A DNA stretch of 64,000 nt from Ahaetulla prasina. Its lineage: Eukaryota; Chordata; Lepidosauria; Squamata; Colubridae. Shown here in pieces: positions 34,642 through 44,991 of the stretch. The notes beneath the pieces were generated by a model. The model was not told the origin of the DNA, made no database searches, and saw nothing but the letters and a program-made list of their open reading frames with translations. The translations under genes and the position numbers were made by a program. Position 1 is the first letter of the stretch, and every line of letters begins with the position of its first letter. Location: the NCBI RefSeq assembly GCF_028640845.1, contig NC_080548.1:12605814-12669813 (forward strand), given 5' to 3'.

Positions 34642-35168
34642 TGTCGTGTCCCACTCCTCTGCTGACGGCTGGGTCAGGGGAATCCGAATCAGGCGTGCCT
34701 TTGCAGCTCTGCCAAAGTCCTAGCAAAGTCCTCAGGGCAGGCAGGAGACCAGAAAGTGACTTCAGCAAGATATGTTTAGACTTTGCCTGACTCAGAGAAT
34801 GCCAGAAAGCAGATCCTTTATATAGGCCATGGGGTGTGGCTCCATGACTCAGCACTTATCCAGGCCTGCCCCTCCCTTCCTTCTGTTGCCTCCGCCTATC
34901 AAGTCTTCTGACGCGAGGGTCACTCCAGTCGGCAGCTGTTGGTAATAGACCTTCCTCAGGCTCACATGCTGTGGAGGAGGGGGAGGGGTCTAGTTGCTCC
35001 GTTTGCCTGGGCATGGAGCCAGAGCTGGGGGCTGGAGGTATTTCTTCCTCTTCAGCCTGTCTGGGCATGGAGCCAGGGCTGGGGCCGGGAGGCATACTAG
35101 GACATTCTTCAGCGTTCGGAAGCAGATAAGAAGACCCCGGCTGCGGTGAGACACAGCAAGACACAACA
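34642..35168 (-). mobile_element. Solo LTR, 527 bp, minus strand (copy 1)
   Basis: The ends are TGTCGTGT and ACACAACA, flanked by a perfect 5-bp duplication (GAAAC). The minus strand has a TATA box (CCTATATAAAGG at about 34820-34831), placing U3 on the right. Its U3 encodes a Pro/Ser-rich frame with RRLDRRRQQKEGRGRPG. It is the same length as, and nearly identical to, the copy at 39394. Confidence 0.9.
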
Positions 35169-35207
35169 GAAACCAGCACCAGGCTCCCTGCCTCAAGCAG
35201 AAACTGA

Positions 35208-35530
35208 GGAGGCTGGCTTTTAGAAATGCATATTTGATAATCCATTCAGAAAGACTGGGTCAGACGGAAATGCCAAGTAAGGAAGTAGGCAAGACAAGAT
35301 TAGCTCAGACAAACACCTAGGATTTGCAGTTTCCCTTTTGCCTATAGAGCCAGCCATGACCCCTACATGACCCCCATAGGAATCCAGAAGGTATAAAACC
35401 CACCCACTCTCAACTGTCCCAGAACTGCACACTGTGTGTGTGATGGTTCTGTTCATCAATAAACTTTCCAATCATCCTCCATTTTATTCCCGGCTTGGAA
35501 CCGGACCTCAATTTTTCTTCCAACACCACA
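35208..35530 (+). mobile_element. LTR-like sequence (TATA box and AATAAA)
   Basis: It contains GGTATAAAACCC at 35389 and CAATAAACTTTCC at 35457, about 70 nt apart as in a retroviral-type R region, with TTGGAACCGGACCTC at the 3' side. Both ends are uncertain and no target duplication was found, so this is a candidate only. Confidence 0.4.
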
Positions 35531-35838
35531 GACAGCTTGCCACAGCCAACTTTCTGTGGCCAATTCACCATGGGTCAATTCACTGCAGGATAACTCACCA
35601 TGGGACAAGAGTTACACCAATATCAAAGAAATGATGGAATAGAATCATTAAAAAAAAGGAAGCAAAAGGAGGGACAAAGTGAAATGTGAATGACAAAAAT
35701 CACAATAATACTTTAATTGTTTGAAATAACGAAATTGAATTGTTGAATTATCCCGTGGTGAGTTAGCCATGATGAGTTGACTTTGGCGAGTTGACTCTGG
35801 CCAGTTAGCCACAGTGGGTTGGCCATAGGAAGTTGCCC
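35528..35838. mobile_element. Palindromic DNA element (unclassified)
   Basis: The left part (CAGCTTGCCACAGCCAAC, CACCATGGGTCAATTCAC) and right part (GTGAGTTAGCCATGATGAG, GTTGGCCATAGGAAG) are loose inverted repeats around an AT-rich centre. Ends are not exact. Confidence 0.45.
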
Positions 35839-35847
35839 CATTCTGCC

Positions 35848-36136
35848 CAGAGGTGGGTTTCAGCGGGTTCTGACCAGTTCTGGAGAACCGGTGGCGGAAA
35901 TTTTGAGTAGTTCGGAGAACCAGTAGTAAAAATTCTGACTGGCCCTGCCCCCATCTATTCTCTGCCTCCCGAGTCCCAGTTGATCAGGAGGAAATGGGGA
36001 TTTTGCAGTAACCTTCCCCTGAAGTGGGGAGGGAATGGAGATTTTACAGAATCCTTCCCCTGCCACGCCCATCAAGCAACGCCCACCAAGCCAAACCCAA
36101 AGAACCGGTAGTAAAAAAATTTGAAACCCACCACTG
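35848..36136. mobile_element. Short hAT element (CAGAGGTGGGTTTCAGC subtype)
   Basis: Ends CAGAGGTGGGTTTC / GAAACCCACCACTG. Target duplication ATTCTGCC/ATTTCGCT is weak. Confidence 0.82.
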
Positions 36137-36786
36137 ATTTCGCTCTGGAAGTTTGCCTTTCATTTCCATGTGTAGATGTTCTCATCCCAGTCGCATAGCT
36201 GCAGCATTTTTACAGCATTGGGGGGAACTGAGGAGCCCCTGCTGCACTGTGATATATCAAAATTGGCTGCCATCACCTCCTTTGGACAGGAAAGAAAAGA
36301 GAGCAGAGTGAACAGGTCAAGGGCTGTCATTTATTTGTTTGTGTGTTTGTCATATTAGTTGGCTGCTTGTTTCTTGGAATTCAGGAAACCCTGCAGAGGA
36401 ATTAATTCAGGAAATTCACTTTGGCTCTGCAGGGATTGCTGAGTTTTTCATTTTTCTTTGAGAAAATGTCCTTTGCTGATGGCTTCTCTTCTGCATTATT
36501 GGAGGCTGGTAGGGAGTCCATTGTGTGAAATTCCGCTGTTTCAAAACGGCAAAAGGTCTTTTTTTCAACCTGGTTGCTTAGGTTTATAGGTGGGCATTAT
36601 TTTTATTGCACATTGACATTGAAATATATATTTGCAGACTGTTTGGGGTCCGTTTCTGAGTTAAAAGATAGGAGGAACTGGATTCTGCCTCTTTGCCAGC
36701 TACTTAAAATCAAACATAATTCTTTCCTGGCAAAATCCTCCAGAGTTTTCTTTAGCAAGGTTTATTTGCAGTAAATTTGCAGATTT

Positions 36787-37030
36787 CAGTGGTGAAATCC
36801 AATTTTTTGTACTACCGGTTCTGTGGGCATGGCTTGGTGGGTGTGGCAGGGGAAGGATACTGCAAAATCCCCATTCCCTCCCCACTCCTGGGGGAAGGAT
36901 ATTGCAAAATCTCCATTCCTACCCTACTCTGGGACCAGCCAGAGGTGGTATTTGCCGGTTCTCCGAACTACTCAAAATTTCCGCTACCGGTTCTCCAGAA
37001 CCTGTCAGAACCTGCTGGGTTTCACCCCTG
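36787..37030. mobile_element. Short hAT element (CAGTGGTGAAATCC subtype)
   Basis: Ends CAGTGGTGAAATCC / GTTTCACCCCTG, with two units of the 41-bp internal repeat. Duplication not preserved. Confidence 0.82.
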
Positions 37031-37122
37031 AGTAGGATAGCAATAGGGTTAGAAGAATTCCAGCAACTGAATTGTTCTGGTGTTTTAAAACTGGGTTTTT
37101 AAGTTTACATATACTGGTTGAG

Positions 37123-37362
37123 CAGGGGTGAAATCTACTTATCATCCCTACCGGTTTGGAAGTGCGCACTCTGTACGTATCACGTGCATTCTTGGACCCT
37201 CTGCCCATGCGCAAAGCCTTCTGCCCATGCACAAAGGGTCAAAAACAGGTTATTTCCTGGTTAAAACCAGGAATTAATGACGACAAGGCGGGTGGTGGAG
37301 CTCTGCACTGCCGCTGCTACCAGTTTTGCTGAACCAGTCCGAACTGGTAGCGTTTCACCCCG
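37123..37362. mobile_element. Short hAT element (CAGGGGTGAAATC)
   Basis: Ends CAGGGGTGAAATC / GCGTTTCACCCCG, flanks TGGTTGAG/TGCTTGAA. Inside, CCCATGCGCAAAG-type repeats. Confidence 0.8.
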
Positions 37363-38058
37363 TGCTTGAATCTTTTTGCTTTTCTAAGTGCCATCTAATG
37401 CATAAACAGGAAGGTCTTTTCATTGATAATGAGGGAGCATGTAGCCCCCCCCAGCCATAAGTTTTGAAAGGATGTGATCTACATGTACAAATGGACCAAT
37501 CAGCATCTTGTCATTTTCAATTTCAGCTCCCCCCGCCCTTTCTCTTTACTGTATATGACTTAAGTTGAATTGCCAAACTTAGAATCTTCTTTTGAAGCTT
37601 GCAATGGGATTGATTTGAGTTCTCCACACACAAGAGATTACTGTTTGCTCTCTTCCTGCTTTATGCATGTTTTGCAAATGCTTGTTTTAATGCCATGCAT
37701 GTCTGTATAATTGTCATAAACAGAAGTATTTCTATGTAGGCTTTTCCCTATTGTTCTTTCAAACAAATGTCCTGGCTTGCAAAATTTGGGAAACTGTGAC
37801 TTGAGACATGTTTGGGCTCGTGCTTCGGTTTGAAATTGCAGCATTCAAAATTTCACCACAACTGAAGTTCTCTCTTGCCCAATCCTATTCTTCTCTGTAT
37901 AAATGCCCTGATCCATGTGCATAGAGACAGAACACTTCGTATTCTCCTGACATGGAAAGGCTCTACCTGAACAGATCCAACTTTACACAATGTCTTTTGT
38001 CTGCTTGCCCACAACATCACCAGCCTTAGAGAGGAGTGCGACGTCGGAAAGTGCAGCA

Positions 38059-38299
38059 CAGTGGTGGGTTTCAAATTTTTTTTACTACCGGTTCTGTGGA
38101 TGTGGCTTGGTGGGCGTGGCATGGTGGGCATGGCAGGGGAAGGATACTATAAAATCCCCATTTCCTCCCAATCAGCTGGGAGGCAGAGAATAGATGGGGG
38201 GGGGGCAGTCAGAATTTTTACTACCGGTTTGCCAAACTACTCAAAATTTCCGCTACCGGTTCTCCAGAACTTGTCAGAACCTGCTGAAACCCACTTATG
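38059..38299. mobile_element. Short hAT element (CAGTGGTGGGTTTC)
   Basis: Starts CAGTGGTGGGTTTCAAATT, ends GAAACCCACTTATG, flanks GTGCAGCA/GGGCAGCA. Confidence 0.85.
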
Positions 38300-38325
38300 G
38301 GGCAGCATCTAGGCAGGGCCTCTAA

Positions 38326-38392
38326 GGCTTTCTCAACTTCACCAACTTTTAAGGCGTATGGACTTCAATTCCCAGAATTCTCCAGCCAGCAC
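38326..38392. mobile_element. hAT foldback arm cut by a LINE insertion
   Basis: It carries CTTTCTCAACTTCACC, TATGGACTTCAATTCCC and AGAATTCTCCAGCCAGCA, then stops where the minus-strand LINE tail begins. Confidence 0.6.
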
Positions 38393-38860
38393 ATTTTTAT
38401 TTATTTATTTATTTTGTCAAGCATATATAAGATTACAGATAAAAGTATAAACATGATTGTAAATACATGAAATGTATGAATACATGAGATGGTTACGAAT
38501 GTGGACAGGGACGGTAGGCATGCTGGTGCGCTTATGCACGCCCCTTACAGACCTCTTAGAAATGGGGTGAGGTCAAAAGTAGACAGTCTAAGGTTAAAGT
38601 TATGGGGGTTTGTGGATGAAACCACAGAGTCAGGTAGTGCATTCCAGGCATTGACCACTCTGTTGCTGAAGTCGTATTTTCTGCAATCGAGTTTGGAGCG
38701 GTTCACTTTAAGTTTGAATCTATTGTGTGCTTGTGTATTGTTGTGGTTGAAGCTGAAGTAGTCATTGACAGGTAGGACATTGTAACAGATAATTTTATGT
38801 ACTACAAAGTGTAATAAGAGGTAGAGGTATGTAACTTAGTAACATAGTAACATAGTAAGA
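38393..38860 (-). mobile_element. LINE 3' end (family of 6160), minus strand
   Basis: The reverse complement carries the same blocks (GACCTCACCCCATTTCTAAG, ATGCCTACCGTCCCTGTCC), and the left end is an AAATA tail. It is inserted in an older hAT remnant whose first half ends at 38392. Confidence 0.75.
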
Positions 38861-39330
38861 AGTGAAATGCTTGTATATTTGTCGTTATGATGTTCAAACC
38901 AGCCTTATTTGCAAAGTTGTGGCTGTTGCAGCATCCCTGTGGTCACATGTTTGTGATTTCCAACACTCCCTGCCAGCTTCCCACAAGCAAAGTCAGCGGA
39001 AGTCTGCAGGAACTCGGAAGTCACTTCCGCTTCTACTGCTTCTTTGCCTGCCTGGGCTCATTTTCAAAGCAAAAAGGATAGCAATAGCATTCAAGAAAAC
39101 TTAATGTTCATTCTAGTCACATCGGTCTGTACTAGCTTTCTCTCTAAGGATGACCCAACAGGTCACAAATTTGCTGCTTGTAGGTAGCATGTATAGTTAG
39201 TTGCGCTGGCTTGTGTGAGCTTTTACATCTCAACTCATTCTGTTCCATGTGGAATTTGAACTCGCCCAGTTAAACCTTCCCAGTTGGACGTGAGTCATCT
39301 GCCATAAAAGTCAGGGAGCTTGTAGTAAAC

Positions 39331-40109
39331 CAGGGGTGAAAACTACTTACCTTCCCCAGCGGTTCGGAAATACACGCTCTGCTCATGCGCGCATGTCGTG
39401 TCCCACTCCTCCGCTGACGGCCGGGTCAGGGAAATCCGAATCAGGCGTGCCTCTGCAGCTCTGCCAAAGTCCTAGCAAAGTCCTCAGGGCAGGCAGGAGA
39501 CCAGAAAGTGACTTCAGCAAGATATGTTTAGACTTTGCCTGACTCAGAGAATGCCAGAAAGCAGGTCCTTTATATAGGCCATGGGGTGTGGCTCCATGAC
39601 TCAGCACTTATCCAGGCCTGCCCCTCCCTTCCTTCTGTTGCCTCCGTCTATCAAGTCTTCTGACGCGAGGGTCACTCCAGTCTGCAGCTGTTGGCAATTG
39701 ACCTCCCTCAGGTTCACATGCTGTGGAGGAGGGGGAGGGGTCTAGTTGCTCCGTTTGCCTGGGCATGGAGCCAGAGCTGGGGGCTGGAGATACTTCCTCC
39801 TCTTCAGCCTGTCTGGGCATGGAGCCAGGGCTGGGGCCGGGAGGCATACTAGGACATTCCTCCGTGTTCGGAAGCAGATAAGAAGGCCCCGGCTGTGGTG
39901 AGATCAGACGAGACACAACAGCGCATCACATCAGCATCACGTCTGCACATGCGCAAACCCTTCTGCACATGCACAGAGGGTAAAAAACAGGTAATAATGA
40001 CCAGGCGGGCGGAGCCTCGCATTGCCTTTGCTATCAGTATTCCAAACCACCACCTGCCATCGCTACTGGTTCGGCTGAACCGGTCCGAACCAGTAGCATT
40101 TCACCCCTG
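39331..40109. mobile_element. hAT element split by the second solo LTR
   Basis: Ends CAGGGGTGAAAAC / GCATTTCACCCCTG. The LTR at 39394-39920 with its GCGCA duplication sits inside. Without it the element is about 247 bp and contains ATGCGC/GCGCAT repeats. Confidence 0.85.
39394..39920 (-). mobile_element. Solo LTR, 527 bp, minus strand (copy 2)
   Basis: It has the same TG...CA ends as copy 1, flanked by a perfect GCGCA 5-bp duplication, and the same minus-strand TATA box. It is inserted inside a hAT element (39331-40109). Few differences from copy 1 suggest recent activity of the family. Confidence 0.9.
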
Positions 40110-40296
40110 CAGTATAGGTTAGATTGGCTCCAGAGAAGCCCAAATTTGAATCCCCCCCTTAGCCATTGAAAACTCTCGTAGGGACTTTGACTCTTCAGCC
40201 TCCTGTGGTGGGAGAAAGAGAAGGGGGTATATTCTGTGTGCCACCTGGAGCTCCCAAATGAAAGGTAGGGTGGACATCTAGCTAGTGTGGGACATG

Positions 40297-40912
40297 CAGG
40301 TAGTCCTCGACTTATGACTACAATTGAGGCCCCAAATTTCTGCTGTGAAGTGAAACATTTGTTAAGTGAGTTTTGCCCCATTTTTACGACCTTTCTTTGC
40401 CGCAGTTGTTGAAGGAATCGTTGCCGTTGCTAAGTGAATCTGTCTTCCCCGTTGGACTTCCTTGTCCAAAGGTCGCAAAAGGTGATCACATTGAACTGGG
40501 GGACAGAGTTAACGGTCATAAGTATGAACCGGTTGCCAAGCCTCTGAATTTTGATCACATGATCCTGGACAGGTTGCAACTGTTGTAAGTGTGAAAGACG
40601 GTCAGAACTCACTTTTTTCAGTGCCGCTGTAACTTTGAATCAGTGGTGGTTTTCAGCCGGTTCTATCCGGTTCTGGCAAACCGGTAGCAGCGGCTGCGGG
40701 AAACTCCGCCCACCTCCACATCATCACATCCCATTTTTTGACGCTCTTCAGATGCACAGAAGGTCCTGCGCGTGCACAGAGATGTCGTGGGCGAGTGAAG
40801 CGAACGCGCGCGTGCACACGCTCACATTTGCGAACCGGTAGCGAAAGCAAGTGAAAACCACCCCTGCTTTGAATGGTCGCTAAGTAAACTGTGATGAGTG
40901 GAGGACTTCCTG
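40297..40912. mobile_element. Tigger-like MITE hosting a hAT element
   Basis: Ends CAGGTAGTCCTCGACTTATG / TGGAGGACTTCCTG. Interrupted at 40641-40866. Confidence 0.82.
40641..40866. mobile_element. Short hAT element (CAGTGGTGGTTTTCAGCC)
   Basis: Perfect CTTTGAAT duplication inside a Tigger-like element. Body with GGTTCTATCCGGTTCTGG and CGCGCGTGCACACG. Confidence 0.92.
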
Positions 40913-41371
40913 TACGTGTTTCGGTAACACCCTTCCTGGCTTTGCGAAGTCGGCACAGAAGCAGAATCCTGCTGAAAGGCAAGGATCAAGTCAGCACCTA
41001 CCCAGAGGAGAAACGGCTCCTCTGTTCCCTTTAGATTGGCCGACGCAGCCGCCAGCAAATTGAATGAAAGCTTTGTTTGCCCACCCTCCCCAATCGACAA
41101 TAAAGGTGCACGATTGAAAAGCAGGTGTGCCTGGAGAGGAAAAGAAAGAATCTGATAGTTGCCAAGATTGAGCAATCCTGCTTTAGACTAAGCTGTATTG
41201 AATTTTGCTTCTTTGCTATTTATCTTGAGTGGAGGCTAAAACGTACGACGAGCTGTTGCAAGTACTCGGTGTGGCTAGTCTAGGGAAGAGAAGGCCCAGG
41301 GGAGACATGATAGCAGTGTTCCAGTTTCTGAGGGGCTTTCACAGAGGGGCGGGGGAATGTCAACCTATTAT

Positions 41372-41508
41372 CAGTGGTGGGATTCAGCCAGTTCGCACCA
41401 CTTCGGGAGAACCGGTTGTTAACTTTCTGAGCAGTTTGGCATACTGGTTGTTGGAAGAAATCAATAGGGCAGAGAACTGGTTGTTAAATTACTTGAATCC
41501 CACCATTG
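41372..41508. mobile_element. Short hAT element in CR1, copy A
   Basis: CAGTGGTGGGATTC ... GAATCCCACCATTG, 137 bp, perfect CCTATTAT duplication. Duplicate at 43216-43352. Confidence 0.93.
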
Positions 41509-41772
41509 CCTATTATCCAAAGCACCCGAAGGCCAGACAAGGAATTATGGATGGAAACTGACCAAGGAGAGATTCAACCTGGAAATAAGGAGAAATTTTC
41601 TGATAGTGAGAACAATCAACCAATGGAACAGAAGTTGCCTTTGGAGGTTGTAGGAGCTTCATCACTTGAGACTTTCAAGAAAAGATTGGACTGCCATTTA
41701 TCAGAAATGGTGTAGGGTCTCCTGCTTGAGTCGGGAGTGGGGGGTTGGACTAGATGATCTACAAGGTCCCTT

Positions 41773-42128
41773 CAGTGGTGAAATCCAATTTTTTTTTACT
41801 ACCGGTTCTGTGGGCGTGGCAGGGGAAAGATACTGCAAAATCTCCATTCCCACCCCACTCCAGGGGAAGGATACTGCAAAATCACCATTCCCTCCCCATT
41901 CCTGGAGGAAAAATATTACAAAATCCCCATTCCCTCCCCACTCCTGGGGGAAGGATATTGCAAAATCCCCATTCCCTCCCCACTCCTGGGGGAAGGATAT
42001 TGCAAAAGCTCCATTCCCACCTCACTCTGGGGCCAGCCAGAGGTGGTATTAGCCGGTTCTCTGAACTTCTCAAAATTTCCACTACCGGTTCTCCAGAACT
42101 TGTCAGAACCTGCTGGAATTCACCCCTG
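41773..42128. mobile_element. Short hAT element with 41-bp repeats in CR1, copy A
   Basis: Perfect GGTCCCTT duplication. About five internal units (GGATATTGCAAAATCCCC core). Duplicate at 43628-43985. Confidence 0.93.
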
Positions 42129-42240
42129 GGTCCCTTCCAACTCAGTTAATCTGTAAATATTTGCTGCAGTTCGAAGGGCAGAATATTGAAAAGAAGGTTT
42201 TTTTGGACCTCCAGTGACAAAATAGTAGCTACCAAAATCT

Positions 42241-42795
42241 CTCTCTGCTGAAAGAATAGAATAGAATAGAATAGAATAGAATTTTATTGGCCAAGTGTGA
42301 TTGGACACACAAGGAATTTGTCTTGGTGCATATGCTCTCAGTGTACATAAGAAGAAGAAAAATACATTCATCAAGAATCATGAATAGAATAGAATAGAAT
42401 AGGTACAACATTTACAACACAATTGATGATCAATATATCAATATAAATCATAAGGATTGCCAGCAACAAGTTATAGTCATACAGTAATAAATGGAAAGAG
42501 ATTGGTGATGGGAACTATGAGAAGATTAATAGTAGTGCAGATTCAGTAAATAGTCTGACAGTGTTGAGGGAATTTATTTGTTTAGCAGAGTGATGGCCTT
42601 CGGGGAAAAACTGTTCTTGTGTCTGGTTGTTCTGGTGTGCAGTGCTCTATAGCGTCGTTTTGAGGGTAGGAGTTGAAACAGTTTATGTCCAGGATGCGAG
42701 AGATCTGCAAATATTTTCACGGCCCTCTTCTTGATTCGTGCAGTATACAGGTCCTCAATGGAAGGCAGGTTGGTAGATGTTTGGAGGCAAACATC
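42241..42795 (-). mobile_element. CR1-L3-type LINE, copy within duplication A
   Basis: The 3' end lies left against AGAAT units (42253-42283). A second short AGAAT run (42382-42400) interrupts the UTR. The right part encodes the C-terminus of the reverse-transcriptase protein on the minus strand (NLPSIEDLY, SHPGHKLFQLLPSKRRYRAL). Its duplicate lies at 44110-44662. Confidence 0.85.
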
Positions 42796-42984
42796 TTCCA
42801 AAAATGCAAATGTCTTCTAACTTGTGTGTCATTTGGCCCTTAACCCCTGCTTTAAGATAATATTGATTCAGCCTTGCTGCCACCCTCCCCAAAAGAGGGA
42901 CAGCCCACCCACTCCACTCCATTTTTGACCCTTCAAAGCCTCATGAAACAGCAGTGAGAAGATGTTCCATGGTAGCCTTCAAGG

Positions 42985-43054
42985 CAGGGGTCTCCAACTT
43001 TGGCAACTTTAAGACTTGCGGACTTCAACTCCCAGAAATCCTCAGCCAGCTTTG
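42985..43054. mobile_element. hAT foldback arm truncated at the duplication junction
   Basis: Left arm CAGGGGTCTCCAACTTTGG to CAGCCAGCTTTG, then copy B of the duplication begins. Confidence 0.9.
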
Positions 43055-43215
43055 CTTTGCTATTTATCTTGAGTGGAGGCTAAAACGTACGACGAGCTGT
43101 TGCAAGTACTCGGTGTGGCTAGTCTAGGGAAGAGAAGGCCCAGGGGAGACATGATAGCAGTGTTCCAGTTTCTGAGGGGCTTTCACAGAGGGGCGGGGGA
43201 ATGTCAACCTATTAT

Positions 43216-43352
43216 CAGTGGTGGGATTCAGCCAGTTCGCACCACTTAGGGAGAACCGCTTGTTAACTTTCTGAGCATTTTGGCATACTGGTTGTTGGAA
43301 GAAATCAATAGGGCAGAGAACTGGTTGTTAAATTACTTGAATCCCACCATTG
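43216..43352. mobile_element. Short hAT element in CR1, copy B
   Basis: Duplicate of 41372-41508 with the same flanks. Confidence 0.93.
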
Positions 43353-43627
43353 CCTATTATCCAAAGCACCCGAAGGCCAGACAAGGAATTATGGATGGAA
43401 ACTGACCAAGGAGAGATTCAACCTGGAAATAAGGAGAAATTTTCTGATAGTGAGAACAATCAACCAATGGAACAGAAGTTGCCTTTGGAGGTTGTAGGAG
43501 CTTCATCTTTCAACTTTCATCATCAACTTTCAAGAAAAGATTGGACTGCCATTTATCAGAAATGGTGTAGGGTCTCCTGCTTGAGTGGGGAGTGGGGGGT
43601 TGGACTAGATGATCTACAAGGTCCCTT

Positions 43628-43985
43628 CAGTGGTGAAATCCAGTTTTTTTTTTACTACCGGTTCTGTGGGCGTGGCAGGGGAAAGATACTGCAAAATCTC
43701 CATTCCCACCCCACTCCAGGGGAAGGATACTGCAAAATCCCCATTCCCTCCCCATTCCTGGAGGAAGAATATTACAAAATCCCCATTCCCTCCCCACTCC
43801 TGGGGGAAGGATATTGCAAAATCCCCATTCCCTCCCCACTCCTGGGGGGAAGGATATTGCAAAAGCTCCATTCCCACCTCACTCTGGGGCAAGCCAGAGG
43901 TGGTATTAGCCGGTTCTCTGAACTTCTCAAAATTTCCACTACCGGTTCTCCAGAACCTGTCAGAACCTGCTGGAATTCACCCCTG
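43628..43985. mobile_element. Short hAT element with 41-bp repeats in CR1, copy B
   Basis: Duplicate of 41773-42128. An extra G in one unit (CCTGGGGGGAAGG). Confidence 0.93.
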
Positions 43986-44109
43986 GGTCCCTTCCAACTC
44001 AGTTAATCTGTAAATATTTGCTGCAGTTCGAAGGGCAGAATATTGAAAAGAAGGTTTTTTTTGGACCTCCAGTGACAAAATAGTAGCTACCAAAATCTCT
44101 CTCTGCTGA

Positions 44110-44662
44110 AAGAATAGAATAGAATAGAATAGAATAGAATAGAATAGAATAGAATAGAATAGAATAGAATAGAATTGAATTTTATTGGCCAAGTGTGATT
44201 GGACACACAAGGAATTTGTCTTGGTGCATATGCTCTCAGTGTACATAAAAGAAAAGATACGTTCATCAAGGTACAACATTTACAACACAATTGATGATCA
44301 ATATATCAATATAAATCATAAGGATTGCCAGCAACAAGTTATAGTCATACAGTCATAAGTGGAAAGAGATTGGTGATGGGAACTATGAAACGATTAATAG
44401 TAGTGCAGATTCAGTAAATAGTCTGACAGTGTTGAGGGAATTATTTGTTTAGCAGAGTGATGGCCTTTGGGAAAAAACTGTTCTTGTGTCTAGTTGTTCT
44501 GGTGTGCAGTGCTCTATAGCGTCGTTTTGAGGGTAGGAGTTGAAACAGTTTATGTCCAGGATGCGAGGGATCTGCAAATATTTTCACGGCCCTCTTCTTG
44601 ATTCGTGCAGTATACAGGTCCTCAATGGAAGGCAGGTTGGTAGATGTTTGGAGGCAAACATC
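44110..44662 (-). mobile_element. CR1-L3-type LINE, copy within duplication B
   Basis: This is the duplicate of 42241-42795. Its pentamer array (44113-44176) is about twice as long, and the internal AGAAT run of the first copy is absent, so both tails changed after the duplication. Confidence 0.85.
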
Positions 44663-44851
44663 TTCCAAAAATGCAAATGTCTTCTAACTTGTGTGTCATT
44701 TGGCCCTTAACCCCTGCTTTAAGATAATATTGATTCAGCCTTGCTGCCACCCTCCCCAAAAGAGGGACAGCCCACCCACTCCACTCCATTTTTGACCCTT
44801 CAAAGCCTCATGAAACAGCAGTGAGAAGATGTTCCATGGTAGCCTTCAAGG

Positions 44852-44991
44852 CAGGGGTCTCCAACTTTGGCAACTTTAAGACTTGCGGACTTCAACTCCC
44901 AGAAATCCTCAGCCAGCTTTGCTTTGCTGGCTGAGGAACTCTGGGAGTTGCAGTCCACAAGTCTTAAAGTTACCAAGGTTGCAGACCCCTG
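44852..44991. mobile_element. Palindromic hAT MITE, intact partner of 42985
   Basis: 140 bp, flanks CTTCAAGG/CTTTAGGG. It gives the pre-duplication structure of the truncated arm at 42985. Confidence 0.9.

Larger units (their letters stand above)
41265..42152 (+). mobile_element. CR1 LINE 3' end interrupted by two hAT elements (copy A)
   Basis: The CR1 blocks AGAGAAGGCCCAGGGGAGAC, CAGAAGTTGCCTTTGGAGG and GGACTAGATGATCTACAAGG followed by TCCCTTCCAACTC lie in order. They are split by complete elements at 41372-41508 and 41773-42128. Removing the elements and one copy of each 8-bp duplication restores a continuous CR1 end. Confidence 0.88.
41211..43054 (+). repeat. Tandem duplication of 1.84 kb, copy A
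   Basis: Starts at CTTTGCTATTTATC and ends inside a hAT foldback. The entire block, with its CR1, two hAT elements and LINE 3' end, recurs from 43055 at an offset of 1844 bp. Confidence 0.95.
43115..44005 (+). mobile_element. CR1 LINE 3' end interrupted by two hAT elements (copy B)
   Basis: This is the tandem-duplicate counterpart of 41265-42152, with the same two insertions at 43216-43352 and 43628-43985. It differs by scattered substitutions and a small change near 43503-43530 (CTTTCAACTTTCATCATC). Confidence 0.88.
43055..44925 (+). repeat. Tandem duplication of 1.84 kb, copy B
   Basis: Copy B continues past the breakpoint to complete the foldback element (44852-44991). The junction shares CTTTGCT between the foldback loop and the left boundary. 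Confidence 0.95.

Noticed and set aside
34856..35245. A 129-codon Pro/Ser-rich minus frame, repeated at 39608-39916
   Set aside because: Both copies lie within the 527-bp solo LTRs; the repetition follows from the LTR.
43350..44006. A 218-codon + strand frame
   Set aside because: It crosses a CR1 end and a hAT element with 41-bp repeats; the repetitive PSPLLGEGYCKIPI-type text is the repeat in translation.
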